Assembly (NCBI GenBank): GCA_037127255.1 | Contig: JBANSL010000003.1 | Location: forward strand, 42,399,314-42,463,313 | DNA from: Persicaria tinctoria | Taxonomy: Eukaryota; Streptophyta; Magnoliopsida; Caryophyllales; Polygonaceae | DNA length: 64,000 nt | Reading direction: 5' to 3' | Shown here: positions 30,991 through 42,526 of the stretch, piece after piece | How the letters are laid out: every line of letters starts with the position of its first letter | Position numbering within the stretch: the stretch's first letter is position 1 | Made by a program: the position numbers and the translations under genes | The notes under the pieces: model-generated | Told to the model about the DNA's origin: nothing | The model's database searches: none | The model's input: only the letters and a program-made list of their open reading frames with translations

Positions 30991-33900
30991 TCACGGTGGC
31001 ATCTGCACGGCCCATGTAGCTTGGGCTTCGAATAGGACTCCATTCTTGTCCATCAGCTGCAATCCTCCAGAATGGATCTTGTTCACCACGAAAGGCCCCA
31101 TCGTCTTTTTGTTGAATTTGTTAGGAAACCAATGATCATTTGATTTAGAGACATAGAACTTGTCTCCAACTTCATACTCTTTGGGCTCATCATTGGATAT
31201 CCTACATAAGCGCACATACCAAGGAAAACCTCTCCCATGTATAGATAAATCTTTAATGGAAATAGGAGAAGAAAGATCCATACATTGGCTTACCTTTGCA
31301 GAGACGGAATCGGGGACCACAGTGTTTGGTCGATCTCGAGTAGGGGTACTCGATCTCGAGTAGGACTCAGATTCTGGTGGTGAGCTGCTCGAGGATGTAG
31401 GAGCTAGTGGAGGCGAGGGATGGTCGATCTCGAGTAGCTCACTCGATCTCGAGTAGGATTCTCCTTTTGGTGGCTTCAGCGTCGAGGAGGAAGGAGCTGG
31501 GCCAGCAAGGTGGTGGTCGACATCGACTAGGGTGGTCGATCTCGAGTAGGATTCCTGGCCGTCTGGTGGAGTCAGCGTCGAGGAAGGCAAAGTCGAGGCA
31601 GGGCTATAGTGGTGGATCTCGAGTACTGTACTCGAGATCGAGGAGCTTGGCGCTTCAGTGTTGCTGCTCGACGACGCTGGTGCTGGTGGAGGCTCCTGGT
31701 TTTGGTCGAGGTCGACTAGGGTCCTCAATGTCGAGGAGTCTTGGTCGACCTTGACCCCATACTTGGTTCCTGTCAACGCATCCGAAAAATAGTTAGTCCA
31801 TAACGATGTACCTTGGTCTGTGTCGATTGGATTCTCTGTGTCCTCCTTTAGGATTGCCATGATCTCCTCCACCTGGGCCTCCATATCCCTCTTTTCCCGC
31901 TCCTCAAGGGTCATATTTCTTACCTTGGGTTCTCCGCAGGTGATGTAGCCAGCTGAGATAGATTTTACTTCTTCCATTGGACCTGTATGCCTTTCAGTTT
32001 TATTAAAGGAATACTCAATTACCTCATCGCTGATGTTGAAAGTGAGCACTCCTTTCCAAGCTTATGTTGGCATCCACCGTCGCCAAGAAGGGTCTTCCTA
32101 GAATAATTGGACAAGCAGGATCTTCTTGCATATCAACAACTAAGAAATCAGCAGGGACAAAGAATTTACCTACTTGTACTGGCACATTATCCACCATGCC
32201 TGTTGGAATGACCATTGTGTTGTTGGCCATGTAAAGTCTAGCATTCACAGGCTCTAGGGCACCTATCTTAATCTTGGACCAAATTGTTAAAGGCATTATA
32301 CTCACACTAGCTCCAAGATCACATAAAGCATTAATTTTATATGGACCAAATCCAATGGTTATAGCAAACTTACCTGGATCCGGCCTCTTCTCCAGTATGT
32401 CCAAATGGCTGCATTCCTCTGTAATCTCAGCCATTGATCGCTTTTTGCTCAGAATCTCCTTCAGGAACTTGACATAGGATGGCATTTCATTGAGGGCTTC
32501 TGTGAAGGGGATGGTGACGTTGAGTTTCTGAAGCATCTTGATGAAGCGCTGAAATTTCTTTTCTGTCGGGTCCTTTGAAGATTTTCGGGGGAAATGCAGC
32601 TTCTTTTTCTCATTTGGAGCCAGAACAGACGTCGGAGGTGCTGCAGTTTTCTCGATCTCGGGCTGACCGTCCTCGATGTCGAGTACACCCTTGTCGAGAT
32701 CGACCAGATTGGGTGTTGTCGAGTTGCTGTGCAGTGCAGACGATGGTTTCTGAAGTTTCTCCTCGAGATCGAGCAGGCCGTCCTCGAGATCGACTAGGGT
32801 GTTGTCGACGTCGACTTGCTGCTGGTTGACTTGCTGCTGCTTTCCGACTTCTGGCTCTTTCAGTTGATGGCCTCTTCTGAGTTTCACAGCAGCGATGTGT
32901 CCGGTCTTTCCCTTTGGATTTGGTTTTGAAGATCCAGGGAGCGAACCTGCCTGTCTCGGGATTCCTGCTGCTAGCTGACCAATCTGTGTATCAACTGATT
33001 TCCGCCATATATCGATTTCCCCAAGCCTAGAGTTGACACCTTGCATCTGAGTGTAGATGGAGTTGAAGGACTACTTAGTTTCTGAGTGATTCCTCCGTAT
33101 TTCCTCCAAGACTATCTGTATATCATCTCTTTTCTGCTCTCTTTCCGGATGTCCTGGAGCTCTGTAGGGCGGAGGGTTCCTAGGGGCACCTTGGTTCCAT
33201 TGTGGTTGCTGAAACCTTTGGTCCCCCATGTAGCGATTGGGACCCCCTGCATAAGCTACCTCTTCGTGGTGTTCTGCCAGCTTGACTTGCTCTGTTTGTG
33301 GGCACTCAGTAGTAGTGTGCTGCTGTGATCCGCATTCTATGCAAGGCTGGTAGACAGATAAGTATTTGACTTGTTTTAGGAGCTTGCGATTCTGGTCTCT
33401 GTAGAACTGCTCCCTGACATCTGGGTCAATCTCCTTTGCTGGCTCATAGAGTGGCATATATGGTGCTGGCCTGGCGTATGGGTTCTCTTCATAGTTTGCA
33501 GTAGACCCATACTTGTTGTCATAGTTAGTGAGTTTGTCGAGCACTCCCCATGCGTCTATTGGTGGCATCGTCAGATACTCGTAGCGAGTATACTGGTTGA
33601 TTCTGTCCTTAGTGACTTGATCAAGAGAGTTGAAGAAGATCTCCTGAATGACGTAGGGTGGCTGTCCATGAGTAGGGCAAGATCGCAGCAGTTCCTTGTA
33701 GCGTTCCCATGCTTTTGCTAGCGGTTCCCCAGGCTTCTGTTTGAAAGCGGTGATTTTTTGGCGGAGGAGTGCTGTCTTTGCAGGAGGGAAGAATTTGTTC
33801 AGAAACTCTTGCTCTACTTGGGCCCATGTCGTGAGGGACCTTGGTTTCAGCCCTTCAAGCCACTTCAGTGCAGGTCCAGCGAGAGACCAGCGAAAAGCCT

Positions 33901-34357
33901 TCATCTTGACATATTCCAAAGTTGTACCTTCAGCAAGAGTACGGCACATGTCAGAAAAATTTATAATATGTTCAAGAGGACACTCATTAAATCTACCAAA
34001 AAAGGCATTAACTTTAAGCTCTATAAGAAATTGAGTGCGAATTTCAAAAGAGTTTTTAGGGATAAGAATCGCCGATTCAGGCACGACGAGAGTTGGGTGC
34101 ATATAATCCTCTGCCGTGGTTGGGTATTGGGTAAGCTCAGCTGCTAGCTGCCTTGCACGTTCAGCTTCTTGTTCCCTTCATGCTCTCTCAGTGGCGAGAG
34201 CAGCATCCCTGGCGGCTAGATCCCTCGTGAGCCTTGCAATCAGCTGCTCATGTGTTTCAGCGGCTGCCATGGCTCTTTGTAGTTTATTTCTCATGTGTAG
34301 GAGGCGTTCCGGTTCGTCTAAGCCGTCAAACTAAGGTGGTTGACCAGAACGGCGCAT
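30991..34357 (-). pseudogene. Element A gag-protease-IN-tail polyprotein, broken
   Basis: It corresponds domain by domain to the intact 1158-residue frames of the B elements. Disruptions seen: a stop a few codons after the MRRSGQ start (34357), further stops in the N-terminal coiled-coil region, a stop at the end of gag (ETK then TAG near 33071, where B reads TRQ), and a 2-bp deletion near 32050 that shifts frame after the protease (ANIS). Surviving parts are gag (34102-33071), protease with CDLGASVSIMP (33046-32024) and the Ser-rich repeats plus integrase-tail GPFVV region (32049-30991). It has three heptad copies of the VDLDK type where B has four. This is an inactive, older relative of B. 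Confidence 0.9.
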
Positions 34358-34419
34358 ACACCTGTAAAGTAACTCAAAGAAAAAGTGAGATCTGACTACC
34401 GAAGGCGCGAATGATAGCT

Positions 34420-34437
34420 TCCCCGGCAACGGCGCCA
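34420..34437 (-). promoter_or_regulatory. Primer-binding site of element A, tRNA-Asp type
   Basis: The minus strand reads TGGCGCCGTTGCCGGGGA three bases from the LTR, the primer site typical of Athila elements (tRNA-Asp). Confidence 0.88.
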
Positions 34438-34440
34438 ATT

Positions 34441-35291
34441 TGTTGTGAGGAGGAAATCAAGTATGAAATATAACAAAATAGATCAAACCAGATTTAGGCC
34501 CACGCAAATAATTACAAGACTCCTCCAATGCAGTAAGAGCAAGTCAGGATCGAATCCACGAGGAAGCGTGTCAGCGGATCCTAGGCAGCTATAAATCTCA
34601 CAGAAAAGGCAACAGAAAAGATAGAAACAAATAAACAAAGAAAGAAAGACAGAAATAACAAGCGAAGACAAGAAATAAAAGCAAAGATAGAAGCTACTCG
34701 ATCTCGACCAGGGCTAACTCGAGATCGACAAGAAATAGCAGAAATAGAAATTGCAGAATCGAAAACAGAAACAGAAACTCAACTCGACGTAGACAAAAGC
34801 CAACTCGAGATCGACTAAGGTCTACTCGATCTCGACAAGCCTCTCCTCTGTCTCGACTAAAACACAGAAAATATAAATTCCAGATTCGAACACAGATTTC
34901 AGAATTTCGACAGAAATAAACTCAATATAATAAAGAACTTCCAAAGCCAGGGTATCAACACCACAACGATAACCATGCAAAGTAACACATAAATGCATAA
35001 AAGATCATGCTTTCCATCAAAATAACTTTCGTTATTAACAAATAGGCATATAGACGCTTTCGCATAAACCCTAATTGTTACTAACCCTTTTCACATAATT
35101 AACCCAAGTTGCATTAAGATCACTTTCGCTTCAATAATACAAACAAGGATCACCTTCAACTCTCGCAAAAGAATCATGCTCATAGGGATAGAAGAAGAAT
35201 CGCATAACTAGATCTGACCTTTACCGCATCACCTCACATGGCCACCGTCGGGCTCACTCCAGCCCCAGAAGTGGGTGGACTACTCGCTCTT
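34441..35291 (-). repeat. 5' LTR of element A, inner piece
   Basis: It starts TGTTGTGAGGAGG and matches 27210-28150, but lacks about 95 bp present in the other LTR. It is cut at CTCTT (35287-35291) by the B array. Confidence 0.9.
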
Positions 35292-37472
35292 TGTTGTTGC
35301 AGGAGTTGGTCAAGTATTGAAATAGATATGAAATAAAGTTCAGACTGACTCCCCTGTCTCAGCAAATAAATACAAGACTTCCTCCCGTTGTAGTAAGAGA
35401 AAAGTCAGGATCGAATCCACGAGGAAGCACGTCAGCAGTTCTTAGGTAGCTGTAAATTCTCACAAAGGCAGCAGAAAGACAGAAACAAAAGCAGAAAAGA
35501 AACAAATAAACCCGGCAAGGGCAACTAAAGCAAATAAAAGCAAATAACAAACTAAAGACAGAAATAAAAGCAAAGCAAAGGACAAGAGCAAAGACAGAAA
35601 GTCGTACCCGATCTCGACCACAAGCTTGTCGAGATCGACAAGGGTTGCTCGACACAGAGTACAGAAAGTGAAAATCGACAAAAGAAAACAGAAAACCAAC
35701 TCGACCTAGACCAGCCCCTACTCGATTTCGACAAAGGGCAACTCGAGATCGACAAGGGTTTCGTCTATGTCGACAAGAAACAGAAAAAAAGACAGAAACT
35801 TTAAAATAACGTGAATTGCAATTGCTCAAACCCAAACTCAGCTTTTTGAGAGAAAATAAATCAATATATTAAAAGACCTCCAAGGCTAGGGTTTCAACAC
35901 CGCAACGATAACCATGCAAAACATCACATAGAGGCATAAAAGATCATGCTTTCCATCAAATAACTTTCGTCATTAACAAATAGGCATATAGAGGCTCTCG
36001 CATAAACCCTAATTGTTACTAACCCTTTTCACATAATTAATCCAAGTTGCATTAAGATCACTTTCGCTTCAATAACACAAACAAGGATCACCTTCAACTC
36101 TCGCAAAAGAATCATGCTCATAGGGATAGAAGATGAATTGCACAAAAAGATCTGACCTTTATCGCATCGCCTCACATGGCCACCGTCGGGCTCACCCCAA
36201 CCTCAGAAGTGGGTGGACTACTCACGCCTCATCGCAATAAAAGACATTTGATGTAAAAGAAATAACTTGCATAAACTAAATTCAAAGCCTTTTACAATCC
36301 TGGCAATCAACTTTCGCTGTAAGCCAAAACCCTAAAAACCTTAGAACTCCTAAACTTCTCTGTGGAACTAACTAACTGTGTCTTGAATGATGAATAAAAC
36401 TGAGCCCCATGGGCTTTATTTATAGCCTTCATTCCCTAGCTATTCTAGGAAAGAAGATATCTATCTATATCTAAATTGCTTTAAAAGATAAATAAATGAC
36501 ATAATGGAATTAAATCTATAAGGAAAAGATAATTCTAAATTAGGTAGTATGTCTTCATGTTGTTGATAGATTGCCTTCCATGGATAGACTTGATAGATCA
36601 GATAGAATCTTCCGCCTTCGGCACCAAGGAATCCCAACTCTACTCGGACAGGTCATCGACGACGCGTTTCTGGGCACTGCTCTAGTCGACCTCGACAAGG
36701 CTTGGTCGACTTCGAGTAGGATTCGTCGTCCGGTGCTTGATGTGGCTCGTCATGGCTTCCTGGGCTCGTCGACCTCGAGTTGGTCTCGTCGACGTCGACA
36801 AGGGCTAGGGCCATCGACTAGACCTTCTCGGGTGGATCTCCTCGGGTTGCTCAGACATGGCTCAGGGCGGCTCGTTGATCTCGACAAGGGTTAGTCGAGA
36901 TCGAGTAGAGGTGGCTCGGCTTCTCGTCCTCGGTTTGGTGTGCTCGACCGGCTCGGACAAGGACTCAGGCGCTCGTCGACTTCGACAAGCCCTAGTCGAC
37001 TTCGAGTACGGTGGCTCGCCGACTAGGGTTTCTCGAGCAGCTCTCCTCGAGGGACTCCGGATCTGGTGCTGTGGCTTCGTCGACCTCGACTAACGGTCCT
37101 CGAGGTCGAGTAGGGTCTGGAGTCTGGGTTGTCTGGCTTCTCGAGCATGGCTTTGTCGACCAGGCTGTTTGGCCATGGCTTGTCTATGTCGACCAGGCTT
37201 ACTCGAGATCGAGTAGCCTGGGTTTTTGGACTTGTTCCACTGCTTTGATCTTGGACTTCTGTAGCGGTTTTCTGAGCTTTTTCGACCTTCTGTAGAATTG
37301 CTGTAAATGCCTCGATTTCTGCGATTTAAACAGAAACTGGTGTAGATTCCATTATTTTGGCAAATAAACATAAACTACACAGATTATGTACTATCTTAAC
37401 CCAAATGCATGAAATGTATACAGAAATCGATATAAAAGTTACTGTAAAACATGGCAGATTCCGCTCACAACA
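35292..37472 (-). repeat. LTR B1
   Basis: 2181 bp, TGTTGTTGCAGG to CTCACAACA. It differs from B2 at only a handful of bases. It contains roughly 15-20 TCGA(N)2TCGA-type motifs in two clusters (35608-35775 and 36683-37220), and a minus-strand TATA box at 36416-36424. Confidence 0.95.
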
Positions 37473-38966
37473 AACACCCCATACTTAAGCTTGCTTGTCC
37501 TCAAGCAATACTTTTAATTGTCATTCAGGGGAAGAAACTCAAACTCTCAACATCTTATATTCATTCTTATATGTCCCTGCAGTCAATTACCATCCTCGAA
37601 AAGGTACTAGTGTCACAGATTCATGCATGTGCAAATATATAAAAGCAACATCTATTCACAAAAGGAGGGTTATGCAAAAACATTCATAAGTGACAAAGCA
37701 TTAATAATCAAGAAGACTTTAATTTAAGCTCATGAAGGAGTAAATTGGTAAAAGGTTAAAAGGTGGGCAATTTTTGGCAATGTGGTGCTTTTGATCCGGG
37801 GAAATGGATCACTTTCAAACTTTGAGTTTCATTCCACATTCCTTTCTTCTTTTGATTCATCACCTTTCATATTGCTTTTTTCAATAATAATGCTTTTACC
37901 TCTCTAACCTCAGCACTGCCTTCTCGCGAGTCGCAAACATGGGTGTCATGAATGGCCCCGGATACTTAGTGCTTTGGACTCCTCACAATGTGTCCCATCT
38001 CTCCAAACTATTATCTTAGAGAGCAGGGTCAATCTACCTTTATCTCCTGAGGTGATTGGATTTTCTTTCACTCATTAAATTTTCCATATATTCAAACAAT
38101 TTCTTTGCCAAACTCCAATAATGATAATAACACAAACACCATATAACATCTCCATAATGTAATATCATTCTCAACATAATCCCCGGATAAGGTAAAGAAT
38201 GGCAAATATTTAGTTCATGTGGAGCAATATTTGAAATAAGGCATATTATGGCTTTTGTGATGCATAAGCATAGGTATGGCTAGGAATTTACAATGAGCAT
38301 TATATGGAAATATAAAGTCCTCCATCATCTTATCATGCAACATGTCAAAAGCAAATTCAAATTTTACCTCCTTTCATGGTTTTCAATAAATAATGCACTT
38401 CATTGTGACTTCCCTTTACTAGGCAATTTCATGCTATATCTCTAATGAATCTAATTTTGCATCGTCGAGTTCCATATAAGCTTCCATGAATTAATTCAAA
38501 AAATTCAATGGGGGTCATTTTTCTTTAAATTTTGGAAAACATGTATATAAGCACATAAGTCAATAATGCATTCCAAAATAGACATGTAGCAAAAAGAAAT
38601 AATGCACAAGTAATGTCAAATATAGAAAATATGCATAAAGTAAGCCCTTCCCCCACCCCATACTTAAATATTGCAGTGTCCTCACTGTATGAAAAACAAG
38701 GTAAGGGTAAAGAGAGAAACTCACAAGACAGATGTGCAGAGCCTCATATTTTCGACTGGAGCACCTCCTGGCCGAGTATTAATGTAGCTTTGTTCTATCC
38801 ATTGGATCTGAAAAGTATGGAAGACATATACCAACAGAAGATAAACAAAAACCAAAAATGTTCAAAACCAAAAACAAAAACAAAAAGAATGTCCAAAAAG
38901 ATTGTCCTAAAAAGTCTATGTACAAGCTCTAGATTTTATAGTCGCTAGGCCGACTTTCCATTTAGC
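37473..38966. other. Element B1 3' non-coding region with purine tract
   Basis: The purine tract is AGTATGGGGTGTT on the minus strand at 37473-37487. The rest is AT-rich with no convincing frame, yet it is well conserved with 29496-30990 of element A. Confidence 0.7.
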
Positions 38967-41900
38967 TCAAGGTGGCATCTGCAGGGCCCATGTAGCTTGG
39001 GCCTCAAATAAGACTCCATTCTTGTCCATCAGCTGTAATCCTCCAGAATGGATCTTGTTCACCACAAACGGTCCCATCCGCTTCTTGTTGAATTTGTTGG
39101 GAAACCAATGATCCTTTGATTTAGAGACATAGAGCTTGTCTCCAACTTCATACTCCTTAGGCTCATCATTGGAAATCCTACACAATCGCACATACCAAGG
39201 CAGACCTCTCCCATGTATAGATAAATCTTTAATGGAAATAGGAGAAGAAAGATCCATACCTTGACTTACCTTTGCGGAGACGGAATCGTGGACAACGGTG
39301 TTTGGTCGATCTTGACTAGGGCTAGTCGATCTCGACAAGACTGCAGGCTCTGGTGGTGATCTGGTCGAAGATTCAGAAGTCGACGAAGGACAGGTCTTGT
39401 CGATCTCGACAAGCCTGGTCGACCTCGACAAGGGCTCTGGTCCTGGTGTCTGCAGCGTCGAGGAAGGTGCCGTCGAGGAAGACGTGGTCTTGTCGATCTC
39501 GACAAGGCTACTCGAGATCGACTGGCCTTCTCCTCCTCGTGGTTTGCTCATCGAGGAAGGCGGGGCTGCGCTCTCCGAGTGGTGGTCGATCTCGACAAGG
39601 GTGGTCGAGATCGACAAGGGCTCTCCTGGCTCTGGTGGTGCGCTCGAGGAAGTAGGGACTGGTGGCTCCGACTTGTGGTCGACCTCGACGAGGCTTGTCG
39701 AGATCGACGAGCCTGGTTTCTCTGTTCCGCTGCTCGACGATGCTGGCTCTGGTGGAGTCCCCTTGGTCTGGTCGAGATCGACTAGGGTTCTACTCGAGGT
39801 CGAGGAGCCCTGGTCGATCTTGACCCCATACTTAGCTCCTGTCAAGGCATCCGAGAAATAATTAATCCACAACGACTTACCTTGTTCTGTGTCGATTGGA
39901 TTTTCTGTGTTCTCCTTGAGGATTGCCACGATATCCTCCACCTGGGCCTCCATGTCCCTCTTTTCTATCTCTTCAGGGGTCATATTTCTGACCTTGGGTT
40001 CCCCGCAGGTGATGTAGCCAGCCGAGATAGATTTGACCTCTTCCATTGGACCAGTATGCCTTTCAGTTTTATTAAAGGAATACTCAATTACCTCATCGCT
40101 GATGTTGAAGGTGAGCACTCCTTTCCTTACGCTTATGTTCGCATCCACCGTTGCCAAGAATGGTCTTCCTAGAATAATTGGGCAAGCAGGATCTTCTTGC
40201 ATATCAACAATTAGGAAATCAGCAGGAACGAAGAATTTACCTACTTGTACTGGTACATTTTCCACCATGCCTGTTGGAATGACCACTGTGTTGTTGGCCA
40301 TGTATAGTCTAGCATCCACAGGCTCCAGGGCACCTATCTTAATCTTGGACCAAATCGTTAAAGGCATAATACTAACACTGGCTCCAAGATCACATAGGGC
40401 ATTAATTTTGTATGGACCAAATCCAATAGTTATAGCAAACTTACCTGGATCCGGCCTCTTCTCCAGTATGTCCAGATGGCTGCACTCCTCTGTGATTTCT
40501 GCCATCGATCGCTTTTTGCTCAGAATCTCCTTCAGGAACTTGACGTAGGACGGCATTTCATTGAGAGCTTCTGTGAAGGGGATGGTGACGTTCAGCTTCT
40601 GAAGCATCTTGATGAAGCGCTGAAACCTTTTCTCCGCTGGGTCCTTTAGAGATTTTGTGGGGAAATGCAGCTTCTTTTTTTGATTCGGAGCCAGAACAGA
40701 TGTCGGAGTTGCTGCAGATTTCTCGACCAGGGGCTCCTCGACATCGACAAGAGCCTTGTCGAGATCGACTGGGTTGGGTGCAGTCGAGTTGCTGTTCGGC
40801 GCAGACGAAGTTTCTGGCAATTTCTCTTCGAGATCGACGAGAGTCTTGTCGAGGTCGAGTACGGCCTTGTCGAGATCGACTACGGATTTATCGAGGTCGA
40901 CTTGCTGATCTTCGTCGTTCTGCTGCTTTCCAACCTCTGGCTCTTGCAGTTGATGGCCGCTTCTGAGTTTTACAGCAGCGACGTGCCCAGTCTTTCCCTT
41001 AGGATTTGGTTCTGAAGATCCAGGGAGTGCGCCTGACTGTCTGGGGATTCCTGCTGCTAGCTGACCAATCTGTGTATCAACTGTTTTCCGCCAGATATCA
41101 ATTTCCCCAAGCCTAGAGTTGACACCTTGCATCTGAGTATAAACGGAGTTGAAGGACTGCCTAGTTTCTGTGTGGTTTCTCCGTATTTCCTCCAGTACCA
41201 GCTGTATATCATCCTTTTTCTGTTCCCTTTCTGGATGTCCTGGAGCTCTGTAGGGCGGGGAATTCCTAGGGACACCTTGGTTCCACTGTGGTTGCTGAAA
41301 CCTTTGGTCCCCCATGTAGCGATTTGGACCCCCTACGTAAGTTGCATCCTCATGGTGCTCTGCCATCCTGACTTGTTCTGTGTGTGGGCACTCAGGAGTG
41401 GTGTGCCTTTGCGATCCGCATTCTATGCAAGGCTGGTTGACAGAGAGATACTTTACTTGCTTGATGAGATTCCTATTCTGATATCTGTAGTATTGCTCCC
41501 TGACATCTGGATCAATCTCTTTTGATGGCTCATAGAGGGGCATGGATGGTGCTGGCCTGGCGTATGGGTTCTCTTCATAAGTTGTAGTAGACCCATACTT
41601 GTTGTCGTAGGTAGTGAGCTTCTCCAGCACTCCCCATGCGTCGCTGGGCGGCATTGTCAGATACTCATAGCGAGTATAATTGTTGATTCTGTCCTTAGTG
41701 ACTTGATCAAGAGAGTTGAAGAAGATCTCCTGAATGATGTAGGGCGGCTGTCCATGAGTAGGGCAAGATCGTAGCAACTCTTTGTAGCGCTCCCATGCCC
41801 TTGCCAGCGGTTCCCCTTTCTCCTGTTTAAAGGCGGTGATTTTCTGGCGGAGATGTGCTGTTTTGGCAGGTGGGAAGAATTTGTTCAGAAACTCTTGCTC

Positions 41901-42443
41901 TACTTGGGCCCAGGTTGTGAGTGATCTTGCTTTCAGCCCTTCCAGCCATTTCAGTGCAGGTCCAGCGAGCGACCAGCGAAAAGATTTCATCTTGACATAT
42001 TCCAGAGTTGTGCCTTCTGCAAGAGTACGGCACATATCATGAAAGTTAGTAATATGTTCAAGAGGACACTCATTAAATCTGCCGTAAAAGGCATTATTTT
42101 TAAGCTCTATAAGAAATTGAGTGCGAATTTCAAAAGAGTTTTCAGGGATTAGAATCGCCGATTCAGGCACGACGAGAGTTGGATGCATGTAGTCCTCTAC
42201 CGTGGTTGGATACTGGGCAAGCTCAGCCTGTGCTTGTTCCCTTGCTGCTCTCTCAGCGGCGATAGCAGCATCTTTAGCGTTGATAGCGGCATCCCTTGCG
42301 GCTAGTTCCCTGGTAAGCCTAGCGATTAGTTGTTCCTGTGTTTCAGCGGCCGACATGATCCTTTTGAGTTTGGAGTGGATGTGTAGGTAGCGCTCCGGTT
42401 CGTCTAAGCTGTCAAACTCAGGTGTTTGACCAGAACGACGCAT
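38967..42443 (-). CDS. Element B1 gag-protease-integrase-tail polyprotein (non-autonomous Athila-like)
   Basis: 1158 residues, uninterrupted. A coiled-coil-like N-terminus (about 20-80, AINAKDAAIAAERAAREQAQ) precedes a retrotransposon gag domain (about 100-300; FRWSLAGPALKWLEGL, WAQVEQEFLNKFFP). Then come a knuckle-like CIECGSQRHTTPEC (Cys339), heptads VDLDKSV/VDLDKAV/LDLDKTL/VDLEEKL, and an aspartic protease with LCDLGASVSIMP (Asp685; Leu in place of the usual Thr/Ser, as in Athila) and CPIILGRPFLATVDA. A Ser/Pro-rich region with about 30-residue repeats around LVEIDK follows. The C-terminal 90 residues (YEVGDKLYVSKSKDHWFPNK then MGPFVVNKI, Gly1124) look like the integrase C-terminal GPF/Y region. 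RT, RNase H and the integrase catalytic core are absent, so gag-PR is fused in frame to an integrase tail. It must rely on another element for copying. Confidence 0.9.
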   Translation of the reverse strand: MRRSGQTPEFDSLDEPERYLHIHSKLKRIMSAAETQEQLIARLTRELAARDAAINAKDAAIAAERAAREQAQAELAQYPTTVEDYMHPTLVVPESAILIPENSFEIRTQFLIELKNNAFYGRFNECPLEHITNFHDMCRTLAEGTTLEYVKMKSFRWSLAGPALKWLEGLKARSLTTWAQVEQEFLNKFFPPAKTAHLRQKITAFKQEKGEPLARAWERYKELLRSCPTHGQPPYIIQEIFFNSLDQVTKDRINNYTRYEYLTMPPSDAWGVLEKLTTYDNKYGSTTTYEENPYARPAPSMPLYEPSKEIDPDVREQYYRYQNRNLIKQVKYLSVNQPCIECGSQRHTTPECPHTEQVRMAEHHEDATYVGGPNRYMGDQRFQQPQWNQGVPRNSPPYRAPGHPEREQKKDDIQLVLEEIRRNHTETRQSFNSVYTQMQGVNSRLGEIDIWRKTVDTQIGQLAAGIPRQSGALPGSSEPNPKGKTGHVAAVKLRSGHQLQEPEVGKQQNDEDQQVDLDKSVVDLDKAVLDLDKTLVDLEEKLPETSSAPNSNSTAPNPVDLDKALVDVEEPLVEKSAATPTSVLAPNQKKKLHFPTKSLKDPAEKRFQRFIKMLQKLNVTIPFTEALNEMPSYVKFLKEILSKKRSMAEITEECSHLDILEKRPDPGKFAITIGFGPYKINALCDLGASVSIMPLTIWSKIKIGALEPVDARLYMANNTVVIPTGMVENVPVQVGKFFVPADFLIVDMQEDPACPIILGRPFLATVDANISVRKGVLTFNISDEVIEYSFNKTERHTGPMEEVKSISAGYITCGEPKVRNMTPEEIEKRDMEAQVEDIVAILKENTENPIDTEQGKSLWINYFSDALTGAKYGVKIDQGSSTSSRTLVDLDQTKGTPPEPASSSSGTEKPGSSISTSLVEVDHKSEPPVPTSSSAPPEPGEPLSISTTLVEIDHHSESAAPPSSMSKPRGGEGQSISSSLVEIDKTTSSSTAPSSTLQTPGPEPLSRSTRLVEIDKTCPSSTSESSTRSPPEPAVLSRSTSPSQDRPNTVVHDSVSAKVSQGMDLSSPISIKDLSIHGRGLPWYVRLCRISNDEPKEYEVGDKLYVSKSKDHWFPNKFNKKRMGPFVVNKIHSGGLQLMDKNGVLFEAQATWALQMPP

Positions 42444-42505
42444 ACACCTGCAATCTAACTCAAAGAGACAGTGAGAACTGACTACCTAAGGCGCGATTGA
42501 TTGCT

Positions 42506-42523
42506 TCCCCGGCAACGGCGCCA
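42506..42523 (-). promoter_or_regulatory. Primer-binding site of B1, tRNA-Asp type
   Basis: Minus strand TGGCGCCGTTGCCGGGGA, three bases from LTR B2. Confidence 0.9.
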
Positions 42524-42526
42524 ATT

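Noticed and set aside
35359..35835. 158-codon, hydrophobic minus-strand frame in each B LTR (also 42594-43070 and 49829-50305)
   Set aside because: It is Phe/Cys-rich because of A/G-rich LTR DNA and motif copies. It crosses the conserved LTR border region, is not preserved in LTR A, and no membrane protein family is recognised.
39266..39861. Several plus-strand frames (up to 154 codons) opposite the Athila polyprotein, with SRSRQ/ISTSL-type repeats
   Set aside because: They are antisense readings of the TCGATCTCGA motif array. The same pattern appears in all copies and no independent start or promoter is evident.
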